64,000 bases of DNA from Bacillota bacterium (GTDB lineage Bacteria > Bacillota > Clostridia > Acetivibrionales > DTU013), in contig JAEZCO010000007.1 of NCBI GenBank assembly GCA_023433505.1, positions 1 to 64,000 of the forward strand, read 5' to 3'. This document shows, in pieces, positions 43,872 through 54,017 of the stretch. The notes under the pieces were generated by a model. It worked only from the letters and a program-made list of their open reading frames with translations. It was not told the DNA's origin and searched no databases. The position numbers were made by a program, and so were the translations under genes. Each line of letters begins with the position of its first letter. Positions within the stretch are counted from its first letter, which is position 1.

Positions 43872-44459
43872 TCAACCCTGCCTGTTCCTTTTGAATTTCA
43901 GGTTTATAAACCAGTGGAGTGCCGCAATGATCGCGCCGGCAGTGTCACTGATCAAGTCCAAGTCCGTATCCAGCAGGCTGGGCTGGTTTCGCAGCGGCGG
44001 GTGAAATAATAAATCCGATAGAAACTCAATCACCTCAACGACCACGCCTAAACTCATGCCAAGGGCAGCAATGAAGACAAAGTCACGAAATCCGGAAACC
44101 ATAGGTTTGCCGGTTATTCTATTTACCAGGATATAAGTAAATAAAGCAAAGGAGTATATTCCGAAGATATGCTGGATTCTATCATAAATGGAGGAGGTAT
44201 TGTAAAGTCCTACGTACCTGCCCAGAAAACTATGGCTTACAATAGTGATCATCAGAATTCCGCTTATATAGCGCCCAAGGTATAACTTCAATTTTATTTG
44301 CAGAATAGAAATTACAATAAAAATCCCCGCCGCGATGATTGTTTCCCACACATAGTCGGGATGACTACTGCAAAACAATCCAATAACTATCAACTGCAGG
44401 ATTAGAAAAACAGTTAACAAAATAATGATCTGTTTTCTGGACTTCTCGATACCGAACAC
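43872..44459 (-). CDS. DUF2238-like integral membrane protein
   Basis: This 195-residue protein has about six transmembrane helices and the family-type polar stretches YDRIQHIFGIYSFALFTYILV, SLGVVVEVIEFLSDLLF and LLDTDLDLISDTAGAIIAALHW. These resemble YjdF/DUF2238 inner-membrane proteins of unknown function. It starts with GTG. It converges on the flippase gene with only 16 bases between stops. No enzymatic role can be assigned. Confidence 0.7.
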   Translation of the reverse strand: MFGIEKSRKQIIILLTVFLILQLIVIGLFCSSHPDYVWETIIAAGIFIVISILQIKLKLYLGRYISGILMITIVSHSFLGRYVGLYNTSSIYDRIQHIFGIYSFALFTYILVNRITGKPMVSGFRDFVFIAALGMSLGVVVEVIEFLSDLLFHPPLRNQPSLLDTDLDLISDTAGAIIAALHWFINLKFKRNRQG

Positions 44460-44553
44460 TTCCTTTTTTCCTGCCTCAGCAGTATGATTCGCAGAGCTTT
44501 CATTATCATGCCCAAAGTTTGCGGAATCCCTGCAAAATGATATGAGGTTTTGG

Positions 44554-45726
44554 TTATTGATGCTCTATAAAGCGGACGGACATTGGGATTAATTCATCCC
44601 CATCAAAGGAATATTTTGTTTCTACAGAATAATAATAACCGACATGAAATATCTCTGCATTCTCCGAGGTTAACAATTTGTTGAATCCTTCTGTGCTTTT
44701 CTCAAAGGAAATATTCCTTAAACGCAGAAGGCCGTCTGAACCAAATACCTCCTCCGGTCCACCTAAATCCTGTATTTCCTGCTTGTCAAAAGAAAATTTG
44801 AATTCCGAATGAAAGGCTGGATATTTCACCCTGACTTCCGCGCCTTTTACCGTAAAATTTTGCTGCGGTCTGTTTATTGGAATTTCAATAAGCTTCTTAT
44901 CTTTATACTCCAATGCCTGAAATTTCTGAAACTCTCCCCAATCGGCAGAGGCCAGGACCCAACTGACGATAACAGCCTTATATTTACCGGCCGTGGAATC
45001 AAGTATATGAAAATCAGGACACATATGAGAATAATCATAATTCGTATCGAGCGCATATTGCGTAATTCCATCAATAACCAGGGCTACTTTTTCACTGAAA
45101 TCTTCCGTATTCCAGATCCTGCACAGGCTTATTGCCTCCGAATGCGAATCACCATCAATGTCCGCCTTTACAACTGTCGTATCCTGCATTAACTGATCGC
45201 TTGAAAAATCCACGGAAGCCGTATTTTTATCAAAGACGGCGTTACTCCACAAATTGCTTTTTTCACTCCACAATTTATAAAGTATTTTGTCATTCTCGAA
45301 ATAAAATATGCCTGTCTTTGAATTGAAACGGATATCATAGGAATCATTGGTTTTCAATGAATAATCATACTCATCATAATTATATGGCTTATTATCCTGC
45401 GGAACATATTCCGCTGTCCAGAACAGGTTTTTGATAAAAGCTTTATAAAATTTGTCGGTGGCAAGATAATAGTGCTCCTCCGATTTGGGTTTTATAAACA
45501 AATAGGTTTTTACTGTCCAATCAGGATAAATCAAACTATAGGGACTATAGTCAGCCTTTTCTTCGCCGAAGGACAACAACAGCTTACTAACCTCCTGAAA
45601 GGGTGATTTCTGCTGTACTTGCGTCGTTACTGCCACTACAGGCTGAACCTGTTTCTGACAGCCTGACAGGACAACGCTGATTGCAAAAGCGGCCAAAAAC
45701 GGCAGTGCAGCTTTTCTGAGGAACAT
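44554..45726 (-). CDS. Putative lipoprotein of unknown function
   Basis: This 390-residue protein has a signal peptide ending in the lipobox VVLSGC (Cys23), so it should be anchored on the outer membrane face. The mature part shows beta-rich segments such as TTVVKADIDGDSHSEAISLCRIWN, a calcium-binding-like or FG-GAP-like DIDGDS loop, but no catalytic motif. I do not recognise the family. CGGAGG precedes the ATG. The gap to the next upstream gene is 156 bases and it appears to be its own unit. Confidence 0.7.
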   Translation of the reverse strand: MFLRKAALPFLAAFAISVVLSGCQKQVQPVVAVTTQVQQKSPFQEVSKLLLSFGEEKADYSPYSLIYPDWTVKTYLFIKPKSEEHYYLATDKFYKAFIKNLFWTAEYVPQDNKPYNYDEYDYSLKTNDSYDIRFNSKTGIFYFENDKILYKLWSEKSNLWSNAVFDKNTASVDFSSDQLMQDTTVVKADIDGDSHSEAISLCRIWNTEDFSEKVALVIDGITQYALDTNYDYSHMCPDFHILDSTAGKYKAVIVSWVLASADWGEFQKFQALEYKDKKLIEIPINRPQQNFTVKGAEVRVKYPAFHSEFKFSFDKQEIQDLGGPEEVFGSDGLLRLRNISFEKSTEGFNKLLTSENAEIFHVGYYYSVETKYSFDGDELIPMSVRFIEHQ

Positions 45727-45882
45727 AAAGCCTCCGGTGAATAGTATTTGACAACAGTATATCTTGAGATAAGCATGAAAAAGTTAAGAATTTATTAATC
45801 CGGCTTTTAACGATAAACCGTTATGCAATAGGATTCCTGATCTGTCTAACGGAGCGTTGATGAAAGCAGCCGCTTTTGTTTG

Positions 45883-48800
45883 TCAGATAGTATTTTCTCT
45901 TTTTTCAAAATAAAGCTCCGGCAGAAGAATCCTGATCTCCTTTTCTGCGCTTTCCTTCTGCCAGTAGACAATAAACCTGATTATCGCCGCTATGGGCATG
46001 TAGTTGTTTTTCATCATAGACTCTACCTTGCCCATAAACTGTTTTGAAAATCTCACTACCGACCGTCCTTTCGAATCTCGGCAGCAGTCACCGTCAACTG
46101 TGAGTCTGTCTCCGCTTTTAAGCTGTGAAATTAAAGGTTGGCAATAGATAAAATGATCCAGCCACACGTCCTTATAAGTCAATTGCATGGCTAACTGCTG
46201 GGGCGGCCGGTATTCCACCGTGTCATAAAACCGTTCCATATTTTCAGCCTTTAGGGTATCAAGGTAATTTCCACTATAGTGAACAGTCAAATTGCATTTT
46301 GCTCTGGTCATTGCAACATAGAGCAGCCGTATATCCTCATCCGTCTTGGAATCGAATTGCTCCAGCAGCAGGAAGACATTGTCGAATTCCCGCCCCTTCG
46401 CCTTATGAATGGTAGAAACAAATACGGTTTCGGCATTTTCTCCGCAAAAATCCTCCAGCTTTGATTCACGGATGAATATTTCAAGGTCCGATTTGTATTT
46501 ATGTTTTGGATTCACTGCTTCAAAATCGTTGATGAGGTTGATGCAAGCCTCCAGATTCGGGCTGCTGACGAATTTGTCCTTTAAGCTCCGCTTTGCAGCC
46601 TCCCAGATATCTTCATTGACAATATAAACGTCCTCTGCAAGGTCGAGCCGGCTAAGAAAAAAACGGACTTCCAGGAGGTTAAACAAGCTAAAGCCGTCAT
46701 TTGTCTGAATCAGTTTTGCCGGCATCCCGTTTTTCAAAAGCAGTCCGGTAACCTGCAAAGCTTCTTCATTGGTCCTGGTCAATGCGCAGACCGTCCCCGA
46801 GATCTCCTGTGAGAGTATATCCGTTACCAGAGGTGCAATGAGATTGCCGCTTCTGTATCGGACCAGTCTGATTTTTCCGTTATCCTTCTGCGCAGCAAGG
46901 ATAGGAATATTCTTAAGCCGCTGTGGGAGTCTTTCTATATATTGATTTGTAAAATCCACAAGGTTTCTTTTACTCCGAAAATTTTCCACCAGTTCATGCA
47001 TTACAGCCTTCTTTTCCGAAATCAACCCCACCAGATATTTTGCGCTAGAGCCTCTGAACTCGTAAATGTTCTGGTCATCATCCCCCACCGCAATGACGCG
47101 CATATCCTCATTCTGTTCCATCAAGGCGTTAATGAGGGCATACCCGTCCACATCCATATCTTGCGCTTCATCGACTACCAGAACTGTCTTTGTTATTCTG
47201 CCGGCCTCCACTTCGCCATTGCTGATTCTCCTCACGGCCTCCCGGATGATGTCATCCGACTTATCCAGAGTGCCTACCTTTCCCAGCAAATCAAAGCAAT
47301 AGGAGTGAAATGTCTTTATCTCAATATAATTAGCGGCATTACCAATAAGCTTGATTAAGCGTTTCTTGAATTCGGTAGCTGCAGACCTCGAAAATGTCAC
47401 CATCAGCAATTGCTCGTGCTTGACGTCTTCCATCAGCAGCAATGACGCTAGCTTGTGGACCAGTACCCGGGTTTTGCCGCTTCCGGGTCCCGCCGCCACG
47501 ACAATATATTTTGAATCCTTATCGTTGATGATTTTCAGCTGCGTTGGCGAAAGCTCGCCAAAGAGCTGCCTGAATTTTGTAGGGGTGATATTCCTTTTTA
47601 TCTCGTTCTGCCGGCTGCCTTTGAAATATTTGTTCAAAAAGGAAGCGTAATTCAACTGAAAGTAATCGTCCACAAACTGAAGCGCGGCCTTGTAGTCATT
47701 GACCATTTTCCTGGCGTATTCTCCCACGATGTGGATTTGTTGTACTTTGTTTTCGTAAAACTGATTCAGTTTCTGATAATCCTCCGCCTTATATTGCTTT
47801 TTATTGTTCTGCTCAAGACGTTCAATGGTCAGGCCGTTATAGACCACCATGAAACCGCCTTCTATTTTCAACGCCTCTATTCTTGACAGGTAAAAAAGAG
47901 CGTCTTCTATGTCCTCAGGGCTGGCTTTCGTATTGAAAAACGTAAGTCTGCCTTCAAATTCCTCTTTCAATTCCAGGACTGAAAACTCAACCAGCACTTC
48001 CTCTTTATTGTGTTCATCCTCCTCCGTGCCGGAAGAATTACTTTTCTCATAAAGATATTCCACGATAAATTGTGCCAGTTCATGGCGCTTCCGGAGCTTT
48101 TCTTCCAGGGCCTCCCTTTCGTAAAGACCCAGAACTGCGATATGGTTTATGGAATTGTATGCGGTTTGCCGTTTAATCAGGTTTTTAATTGCCCAGAAGT
48201 TTATTACGGTTTTGAGCTTGTTGGGTGTTACATCGGTACAACCGTTATTTTCAGCCTGTTCATTGAGTTCTTTTAGGTGAAAGGTCCTTTCTTCCTTCTC
48301 AAAAACAGCAAGCAGAAAATTCTCAATCCGTAAAAAGGATTTCAAGATGCCCAGGGAACGGTTTTTGCTTTCTTTTTTCTTTATGAATGCGGTCAAATCC
48401 TTGGTGTCCGCTAAAATTCTTACCTCCCGGAGCAGATTTACAACTTGTATGACCTCTTCCTTGACAATGCCCAGATGGTCCGAGATATAGTCCACCCTTG
48501 CTTCTGCTTCCTCGTCGCTCCGGTGCTTCCTGCTTTTGCTGGAAAAAAGCTTCTTAATGATCCGCGTTGCCTGTACCTTCTGCCTTTCATCAAATTTGCC
48601 GGATGCGTTAATCCGGCTGATTGCCTCCTGAGCATTTTTTGTGAGTATGCTGTTTGCAAATATCCTGGGCATGTTCTGCCCGCGTTTTACGTAACCGGAC
48701 TCTTCAAGTGCGGCAACGGCTGTTTTTACCCTTGTTTCAACATCCCCGATGCTATCGTCCCAGCCCGCTTTCCGTGCAATCTCCAGTGCCGATTGGGATA

Positions 48801-50700
48801 CTTTCGCCCGGAATTTCGTAAGCTCCTTGACAGCTTTCCATACCTGCTGGATTTCGTTTATGCTCAGCTTGGTTTGATTCAGCAGGATAAAGTGCTTGCT
48901 GAGATCCTCATCATTAAACAGCACAAAACAATCTGCCGAGATATTTTCATCCCGTCCTGCCCTTCCTGCTTCCTGAATGTAGTTTTCAAGAGAATCGGAG
49001 ATATCAAAGTGAATGACCATCCCGACATCCTTCTTGTCTACGCCCATCCCGAAAGCAGAAGTCGCAACCATGATTTGAACCTCGCCCCTGATAAATGCAT
49101 CCTGGTTTTCAGTTTTTTCCTGCTTCTCCATTTTTCCATGATAAGGCTTTGCCGTGTAACCATCCTGTGTTAACCTTTGTGCTAAAGAATAAGCCCTATA
49201 GGTTCTTGAAACATAAATAATGGTGGGGCAGTTCTTTTCTTCGATCAAATCCCTTATGGTGTTGTATTTTTCTTCTTCATTCTCCTTTTCAAACACCCTG
49301 TAATGAAGATTGCTCCTTGAAGCGCCTGTACTGTACACTTCCAGGTCAAGAGAAAGCTTGTCCCTGAAGTAATCCCGGATATCCTCGATGACCTTTTGCT
49401 TTGCGGTAGCTGTAAAACAGGATACCGGAATTCCATACTGAAGATTTTTCTTCTCCTGAAGCGCTTTTATGAAATCACCGATATACAGATAGTCCACTCT
49501 GAAATCCTGCCCCCAGGAAGAGAAGCAGTGCGCTTCGTCAATGACGAACCGTACAATATTTCTTCCCAGGAGCAGCCGTTCAATAGACTTGGAACGCAGG
49601 GACTCCGGCGAAATATACAGAATGGAGGCCGATCCGTTTTCAACTCTTTCAAAGGATTTTGCCCGTTCGATGGGGTCAAGGAGACCATTGATGGTAACCG
49701 CATCGGTGATGTTAGCTTTTTCCAGATTGTCCACCTGATCCTTCATCAACGATTGCAATGGAGAAATAATCACTGTCAAACCTTTGGAGCTGATGCCGCT
49801 CATCAACGCAGGTATCTGAAAGGTAATTGACTTTCCGCCGCCGGTAGGAAACACCGCTAAAAGCGATTTGCCGGCAATGGCTGCGCCCACAGCTTTCTCC
49901 TGTAAAGGCTCGCCCGCATATGTCCGGAAGGAATCAAATCCGAAAAACCGTTTTAAGCCCTTATAAATATCCAGAGCCTCATTGCAGTATTCGCACCCCT
50001 CCAGACACGGGCTGTTTCTGAGCCGGTGCATGATTTGTTCCACGGCAGGATAATTTTTCAGCACCCACGGGGGAGTAATGGAATAACGGCTTCTTGTATT
50101 AATCAACGCCAGGCAATAAGCCAATTCAACAGGATGCTCCGATATTATCTTCGGAAGCTTTGCCTGCTCGCAAATCTGGGGATGAAATTTTCCACGGATT
50201 GCTTGTTCTATATTGATCTCATTCCCTTTATATCCGAGAAAATGAAAAAAGGAGGAGAACTCCTTCTGATCTTTTAACAGAGAATAGAAAATCTGCTTTA
50301 CTGCGCCGTCTGTCTGCCGAAAGGCTGCAACCTCGTCATAAAAGAGATCCCTGGCCTTTATTGAATCATTCAGCGGGTTATTGGCGTCTTCGGTCTGCAG
50401 CTTATCATCCTTGAGCAAAGCATGATACGGCCTGGCAGGAAACAGAAGGGGGGAAAGAAATAAAGTGTCGATACAGTTTGAGATATCAATGCCTGCATGC
50501 TTTATTGCATTTTGAATATACTTTAAATCGTGATTGACGATGTTATGGCCGCAAGCATACTGAGACCCATGGAGGAATTTGGTAAAGTCCACAATGGAAT
50601 TGGAGTGAAATAAGCTACCATTCCCCTTAACGCAGCCAACATCAAGGACTTTTCCGCTGTCAGGCTCGATTTCCGTATCAAAAAAAGCAATCGGATCCAT
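45883..50700 (-). CDS. Exonuclease-RecQ-UvrD fusion helicase
   Basis: This 1605-residue protein joins three DNA-processing modules. Residues 1-125 are a DnaQ/RNase T-type 3'-5' exonuclease (Asp8-Thr-Glu10, GHNIVNHD with Asp58, and NNPLNDSIKA with Asp112). About 225-245 has a Cys232/Cys236/Cys239 cluster. About 250-640 is a RecQ helicase (Walker A FPTGGGKS at 284-291, DEAHCFSSWGQDFR, and motif VI IQEAGRAGRDE). Then comes a long linker with helicase-accessory helices. About 1055-1520 is a UvrD/PcrA helicase (GPGSGKTRVLVHK, DEAQDMDVDGYA, VGDDDQNIYEF, HKAKGREFDNVF, YVAMTRAK). All motifs look intact, so two motors and a nuclease act in one polypeptide. The role is DNA repair or possibly defence against foreign DNA. 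No partner gene is adjacent. Confidence 0.93.
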   Translation of the reverse strand: MDPIAFFDTEIEPDSGKVLDVGCVKGNGSLFHSNSIVDFTKFLHGSQYACGHNIVNHDLKYIQNAIKHAGIDISNCIDTLFLSPLLFPARPYHALLKDDKLQTEDANNPLNDSIKARDLFYDEVAAFRQTDGAVKQIFYSLLKDQKEFSSFFHFLGYKGNEINIEQAIRGKFHPQICEQAKLPKIISEHPVELAYCLALINTRSRYSITPPWVLKNYPAVEQIMHRLRNSPCLEGCEYCNEALDIYKGLKRFFGFDSFRTYAGEPLQEKAVGAAIAGKSLLAVFPTGGGKSITFQIPALMSGISSKGLTVIISPLQSLMKDQVDNLEKANITDAVTINGLLDPIERAKSFERVENGSASILYISPESLRSKSIERLLLGRNIVRFVIDEAHCFSSWGQDFRVDYLYIGDFIKALQEKKNLQYGIPVSCFTATAKQKVIEDIRDYFRDKLSLDLEVYSTGASRSNLHYRVFEKENEEEKYNTIRDLIEEKNCPTIIYVSRTYRAYSLAQRLTQDGYTAKPYHGKMEKQEKTENQDAFIRGEVQIMVATSAFGMGVDKKDVGMVIHFDISDSLENYIQEAGRAGRDENISADCFVLFNDEDLSKHFILLNQTKLSINEIQQVWKAVKELTKFRAKVSQSALEIARKAGWDDSIGDVETRVKTAVAALEESGYVKRGQNMPRIFANSILTKNAQEAISRINASGKFDERQKVQATRIIKKLFSSKSRKHRSDEEAEARVDYISDHLGIVKEEVIQVVNLLREVRILADTKDLTAFIKKKESKNRSLGILKSFLRIENFLLAVFEKEERTFHLKELNEQAENNGCTDVTPNKLKTVINFWAIKNLIKRQTAYNSINHIAVLGLYEREALEEKLRKRHELAQFIVEYLYEKSNSSGTEEDEHNKEEVLVEFSVLELKEEFEGRLTFFNTKASPEDIEDALFYLSRIEALKIEGGFMVVYNGLTIERLEQNNKKQYKAEDYQKLNQFYENKVQQIHIVGEYARKMVNDYKAALQFVDDYFQLNYASFLNKYFKGSRQNEIKRNITPTKFRQLFGELSPTQLKIINDKDSKYIVVAAGPGSGKTRVLVHKLASLLLMEDVKHEQLLMVTFSRSAATEFKKRLIKLIGNAANYIEIKTFHSYCFDLLGKVGTLDKSDDIIREAVRRISNGEVEAGRITKTVLVVDEAQDMDVDGYALINALMEQNEDMRVIAVGDDDQNIYEFRGSSAKYLVGLISEKKAVMHELVENFRSKRNLVDFTNQYIERLPQRLKNIPILAAQKDNGKIRLVRYRSGNLIAPLVTDILSQEISGTVCALTRTNEEALQVTGLLLKNGMPAKLIQTNDGFSLFNLLEVRFFLSRLDLAEDVYIVNEDIWEAAKRSLKDKFVSSPNLEACINLINDFEAVNPKHKYKSDLEIFIRESKLEDFCGENAETVFVSTIHKAKGREFDNVFLLLEQFDSKTDEDIRLLYVAMTRAKCNLTVHYSGNYLDTLKAENMERFYDTVEYRPPQQLAMQLTYKDVWLDHFIYCQPLISQLKSGDRLTVDGDCCRDSKGRSVVRFSKQFMGKVESMMKNNYMPIAAIIRFIVYWQKESAEKEIRILLPELYFEKRENTI

Positions 50701-50946
50701 ATTCTTCCCTTCGATAAATTTAAAATAAAGTACATTTCAAAGATTCAATTACCTGTCGGCACTATAAAAAAATTCATCGTAGTAATATCTTACCAATTCT
50801 TCCCTCATCCGTCAAAAAAATATTTTTTATGACTTTTGTTTCCGCAAAAAACAGCAGGATGTATTGCAATTTTGCAAGTGAATAAATATAATGGGAAAGG
50901 TTGTTGGAATTGAAAATTCGCAGTATTTGCGTAAAAGGTGGACGAC

Positions 50947-51903
50947 ATGAAAAACATCGTATTTCTGAATTCCGGACGGTTGGATTTTGACAATAAGCTT
51001 GATTTTTCCGCTTTGAGCAAGATAGCTGCTCTTACCAAATATACAGATAGCAAGGAAGAAGAGATATTGCCGCGGATAGAGAACGCGGAAATCATTATAA
51101 CAAAAGAGTTACCCGTGAGAGGGCATTTAATCGCCCGGTTTCCCGATTCTGTAAAGCTAATCTGTGAAGCCGGTACAGGATATAACAACATCGATATAGC
51201 GGCAGCAAGAGAAAGGAACATTGCTGTCTGCAATGTTCCCGGTTACAGTACCGAGGCAGTGGCGCAGCTGGCAGTCAACTTCATTTTGAATCTTAGCTCT
51301 TCCATGAGTATCCAGCAAACCATGCTTAAACAGAAAAATTTCGACAATTTTACAAAGTGTTTGCAAGTACATCACTCGGAAGTATTGGGTAAAACCCTTG
51401 GAGTCATCGGCGCAGGCGCTATCGGGCAGCAGGTGATGAAAGTGGCACAGGCTATGGGAATGAAGCTTCTGGTGTATTCACGGACCCCCAGGCCGCTGCA
51501 GGAGCTGGCTGTGCAATATGTCCCTCTGGATGAATTGCTGAAGCAAAGCGATTTTATTACCATCCATTGCCCGCTGACTGCGGACACAAAACACCTCATC
51601 CACAAGGATAGCTTGAAGCAGATGAAGCCATCGGCATTTATCATAAACACTTCCAGAGGCGCCATCATTCATGAAAGGGATTTAATTGACGCTTTGCAGG
51701 CGGGGACCATTGCAGGCGCGGCGCTTGACGTCCAGGACCCGGAGCCTCCGGAGCTGAATAACCCTTTGTTTGAAATGAAAAATGTCATCCTCACTCCCCA
51801 TATCGGCTGGAAGAGCTTTGAAACAAGGCAAAGGCTTATCTGCCGTCTGGCGGAAAGCATTGAATCCTTTCTCAGCGGTAAACCGGTCAGTATAGTAAAC
51901 TAG
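50947..51903 (+). CDS. D-isomer-specific 2-hydroxyacid dehydrogenase
   Basis: This 318-residue NAD-dependent enzyme has the dinucleotide motif GVIGAGAIGQQVMKVAQ (about residue 145). Catalytic Arg is in NTSRGAIIHERDL, Glu in DPEPPELNNP and His in TPHIGWKS. The N-terminal half (SVKLICEAGTGYNNIDIAAA) resembles glycerate/lactate-type dehydrogenases. The exact keto acid is unknown. ATG at 50947 follows AAAGGTGG. It stands alone and converges on the glycan locus, its stop 32 bases from that of 51936-54017. Confidence 0.9.
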   Translation: MKNIVFLNSGRLDFDNKLDFSALSKIAALTKYTDSKEEEILPRIENAEIIITKELPVRGHLIARFPDSVKLICEAGTGYNNIDIAAARERNIAVCNVPGYSTEAVAQLAVNFILNLSSSMSIQQTMLKQKNFDNFTKCLQVHHSEVLGKTLGVIGAGAIGQQVMKVAQAMGMKLLVYSRTPRPLQELAVQYVPLDELLKQSDFITIHCPLTADTKHLIHKDSLKQMKPSAFIINTSRGAIIHERDLIDALQAGTIAGAALDVQDPEPPELNNPLFEMKNVILTPHIGWKSFETRQRLICRLAESIESFLSGKPVSIVN

Positions 51904-51935
51904 TGCGGGCTGCCATTGAATTTAGTGTCGGTATT

Positions 51936-54017
51936 TTATTCTAAAACAGCGCTTTCAAAGGGTTTTAACAATACCCTTTTAAATTTGCTCTCATAGGTAG
52001 CCCCAAGGAAGCAGGACAAGTCCCGGGAGTTTTCTGCCATTACCTTAACGGTGATATCGTATTCCGAGGTGTTTTCAATGACAGCATTTCCCTGGGCGTT
52101 AAAATAGGCTTTTACATGATCTGTCACCTGAAGGAGCTTTTGATCCGAAACCAGGTAAACGCCTGGGATTTCCGCATAGGTAAGCATCTGGGAGACTTCG
52201 CTCCAGCAGGACCCGTTAAAAACTCCCCCGACGCAGGCCGAACCTTCCCAATCGCTCATATTCACCCGCTCGCAAATAAACCCGGGAAGCAATTTTTGCG
52301 GTATGGGGTCCCAGGAGTATACCGGCCTGTCTTCTCTTGACATGCACTGGACCGTAAAGCTGCCGATTTCGCTCATCAGCTCCAGATACTCCTTCTTTCC
52401 GGTAGCTCTGAACAATTTTAGCAATGAATTGCCGGACAAGGTACATATTCCCGGCGCAGAATGCTTGTTCTGGACATTTGCAAAAACGCTTCCGGTAGTT
52501 TTGATATCCAATCTTCCGAATTCGCTGTTTTCAGGAAATATATAGTTATAGCTTACACACCAGCTTGAGCATTGGTAAGCTGCGTCTTGCGCATATCCAA
52601 GCCATTTTCCCAAACCCGTTGTTTCGTAAAGCACCACAAAGCTCTCAAGCATTCCAAAGGAGCTTTCGCTGTCGGGACACTGGAGGATTTCTCCCGGTCC
52701 TCCCGTCATGACGCCGCTGCGGACATCCCTTTGATAATAATATTGTGCCGCGGCTTCCGCCGTTTCAAGATATTTTTCATCCCCGGTGAAGCTGTATGCC
52801 AGGGCAAGGGCTGCGGGGGCTATCCCCGCCGAGGTTGAATTTCCAACCAGAATTTTCCCGGTTTCCACGTCGATAAACTGTCCCCACTGGCCATACTCCC
52901 GCCACATCCTCACAAAAGCGTCGGCGCACCGGCGCGCGCCCGAAATCCAGACCTCCTTAACATTTTCTTTTCTTTTTGCAAGGAGGTCAATTTGCTTATA
53001 TGTAAAATACAAAGCGTCCGCGCTTTTCCGGACCAAATGGAAATTCTGCGTATTGGGGTAGTCAAAGCCGTCTCCGTAGATTTGCCCGTTGTTTACGATG
53101 CCGTAAAAGAATCCGGCGTGACTCTGCATTTTAAACAGATAGTCAAGGGTATTGCACGCTCTTTCGCGGGATTGCCGGGAGCCCTCCAGCAGCAATGCAT
53201 GTGAAGACATTCCACCGCCTACCCAGCCCGCCTGCCAATCCTGGAATTTGCTGTTTTCTGTGCCGACGCCGTAATATCCGCCTTTTTCCCGGTAATTATA
53301 CAAATTGAATTTTTCTTCCTGTATTTCCCATGCCCTGGAGAAGGGGATGCCGTTTCCCCTCCGCGATCCCATTCCAGAACATTTTCTGAATTCAAAGAAC
53401 ATTTTAAACAATTCATTGATGTCCTTGCAATGTAAAGCTTTAATATGGAAGGGTATTTCGACAAGCTCTCCCCGCTTCACCTTCAAAGGGGCATCCTCTG
53501 CAGCCTTTCTGCGATTCCCGGCATAACCCGTTTCCCGCTTTACAGGGTAGGAAATTGTTAATATGGCCTTACCCGCAGCTTCTTCAAAGGTAATCCCATA
53601 GTTACTGCCGTTGATCCCCTGTTCCGTAAATATCAAAAACGCCTGGCCGGACTGCCTGGCGTAAAGCCCTACCGCTGGCGTAGCCATGTCTCCCGTCGTC
53701 GCTTCAAGCTTTAAATTTCCTTCCGGCCCCAGCCTTGGTACATCCGTAATCGTGGTGGCGGGCATGAAGCCTCTCTCCTCCTCCAGAAACATCGGGGGAT
53801 AGCTTCTTTCAACCGACCGGAAACGGTTGCCGTTGTAAGCGCACGCCGGCATGAACATGTAATTCTCACGCTTCCATTCGTCAAATTCAAACACAACTGC
53901 GAAATACGCATCATCAAAATTTCCGTCCTTGACTTCAAACCGGGCTTTGTCGGAATAGAGCCTTGCGTCACAGCAACCCCGGGGAAGATTTGTTTTTAAT
54001 TTTATTTCGTAATTCAT
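51936..54017 (-). CDS. Probable (alpha/alpha)6-barrel glycan-active protein, family not recognised
   Basis: This 693-residue protein has no signal peptide. The first 200 residues are beta-rich (KTNLPRGCCDARLYSDKARF, NYGITFEEAAGKAILTISYPVKRE). From about 215 to 600 is a helical domain with the paired-helix rhythm of GH-type barrels (VWISGARRCADAFVRMWREYGQWGQF, TSAGIAPAALALAYSFTGDEKYLETAEAAAQYYYQR, SLLKLFRATGKKEYLELMSEIG). A small beta tail ends the protein. It is the last gene of the second glycan locus and its ATG overlaps the stop of the rhamnosidase-like gene (ATGA). Inference: cytosolic hydrolase or lyase acting on the same oligosaccharide. I cannot name the catalytic acids. Confidence 0.7.
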   Translation of the reverse strand: MNYEIKLKTNLPRGCCDARLYSDKARFEVKDGNFDDAYFAVVFEFDEWKRENYMFMPACAYNGNRFRSVERSYPPMFLEEERGFMPATTITDVPRLGPEGNLKLEATTGDMATPAVGLYARQSGQAFLIFTEQGINGSNYGITFEEAAGKAILTISYPVKRETGYAGNRRKAAEDAPLKVKRGELVEIPFHIKALHCKDINELFKMFFEFRKCSGMGSRRGNGIPFSRAWEIQEEKFNLYNYREKGGYYGVGTENSKFQDWQAGWVGGGMSSHALLLEGSRQSRERACNTLDYLFKMQSHAGFFYGIVNNGQIYGDGFDYPNTQNFHLVRKSADALYFTYKQIDLLAKRKENVKEVWISGARRCADAFVRMWREYGQWGQFIDVETGKILVGNSTSAGIAPAALALAYSFTGDEKYLETAEAAAQYYYQRDVRSGVMTGGPGEILQCPDSESSFGMLESFVVLYETTGLGKWLGYAQDAAYQCSSWCVSYNYIFPENSEFGRLDIKTTGSVFANVQNKHSAPGICTLSGNSLLKLFRATGKKEYLELMSEIGSFTVQCMSREDRPVYSWDPIPQKLLPGFICERVNMSDWEGSACVGGVFNGSCWSEVSQMLTYAEIPGVYLVSDQKLLQVTDHVKAYFNAQGNAVIENTSEYDITVKVMAENSRDLSCFLGATYESKFKRVLLKPFESAVLE

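Noticed and set aside
48445..49173. 242-codon plus-strand frame
   Set aside because: It lies opposite the RecQ part of the fusion helicase and has no credible start site or domain.
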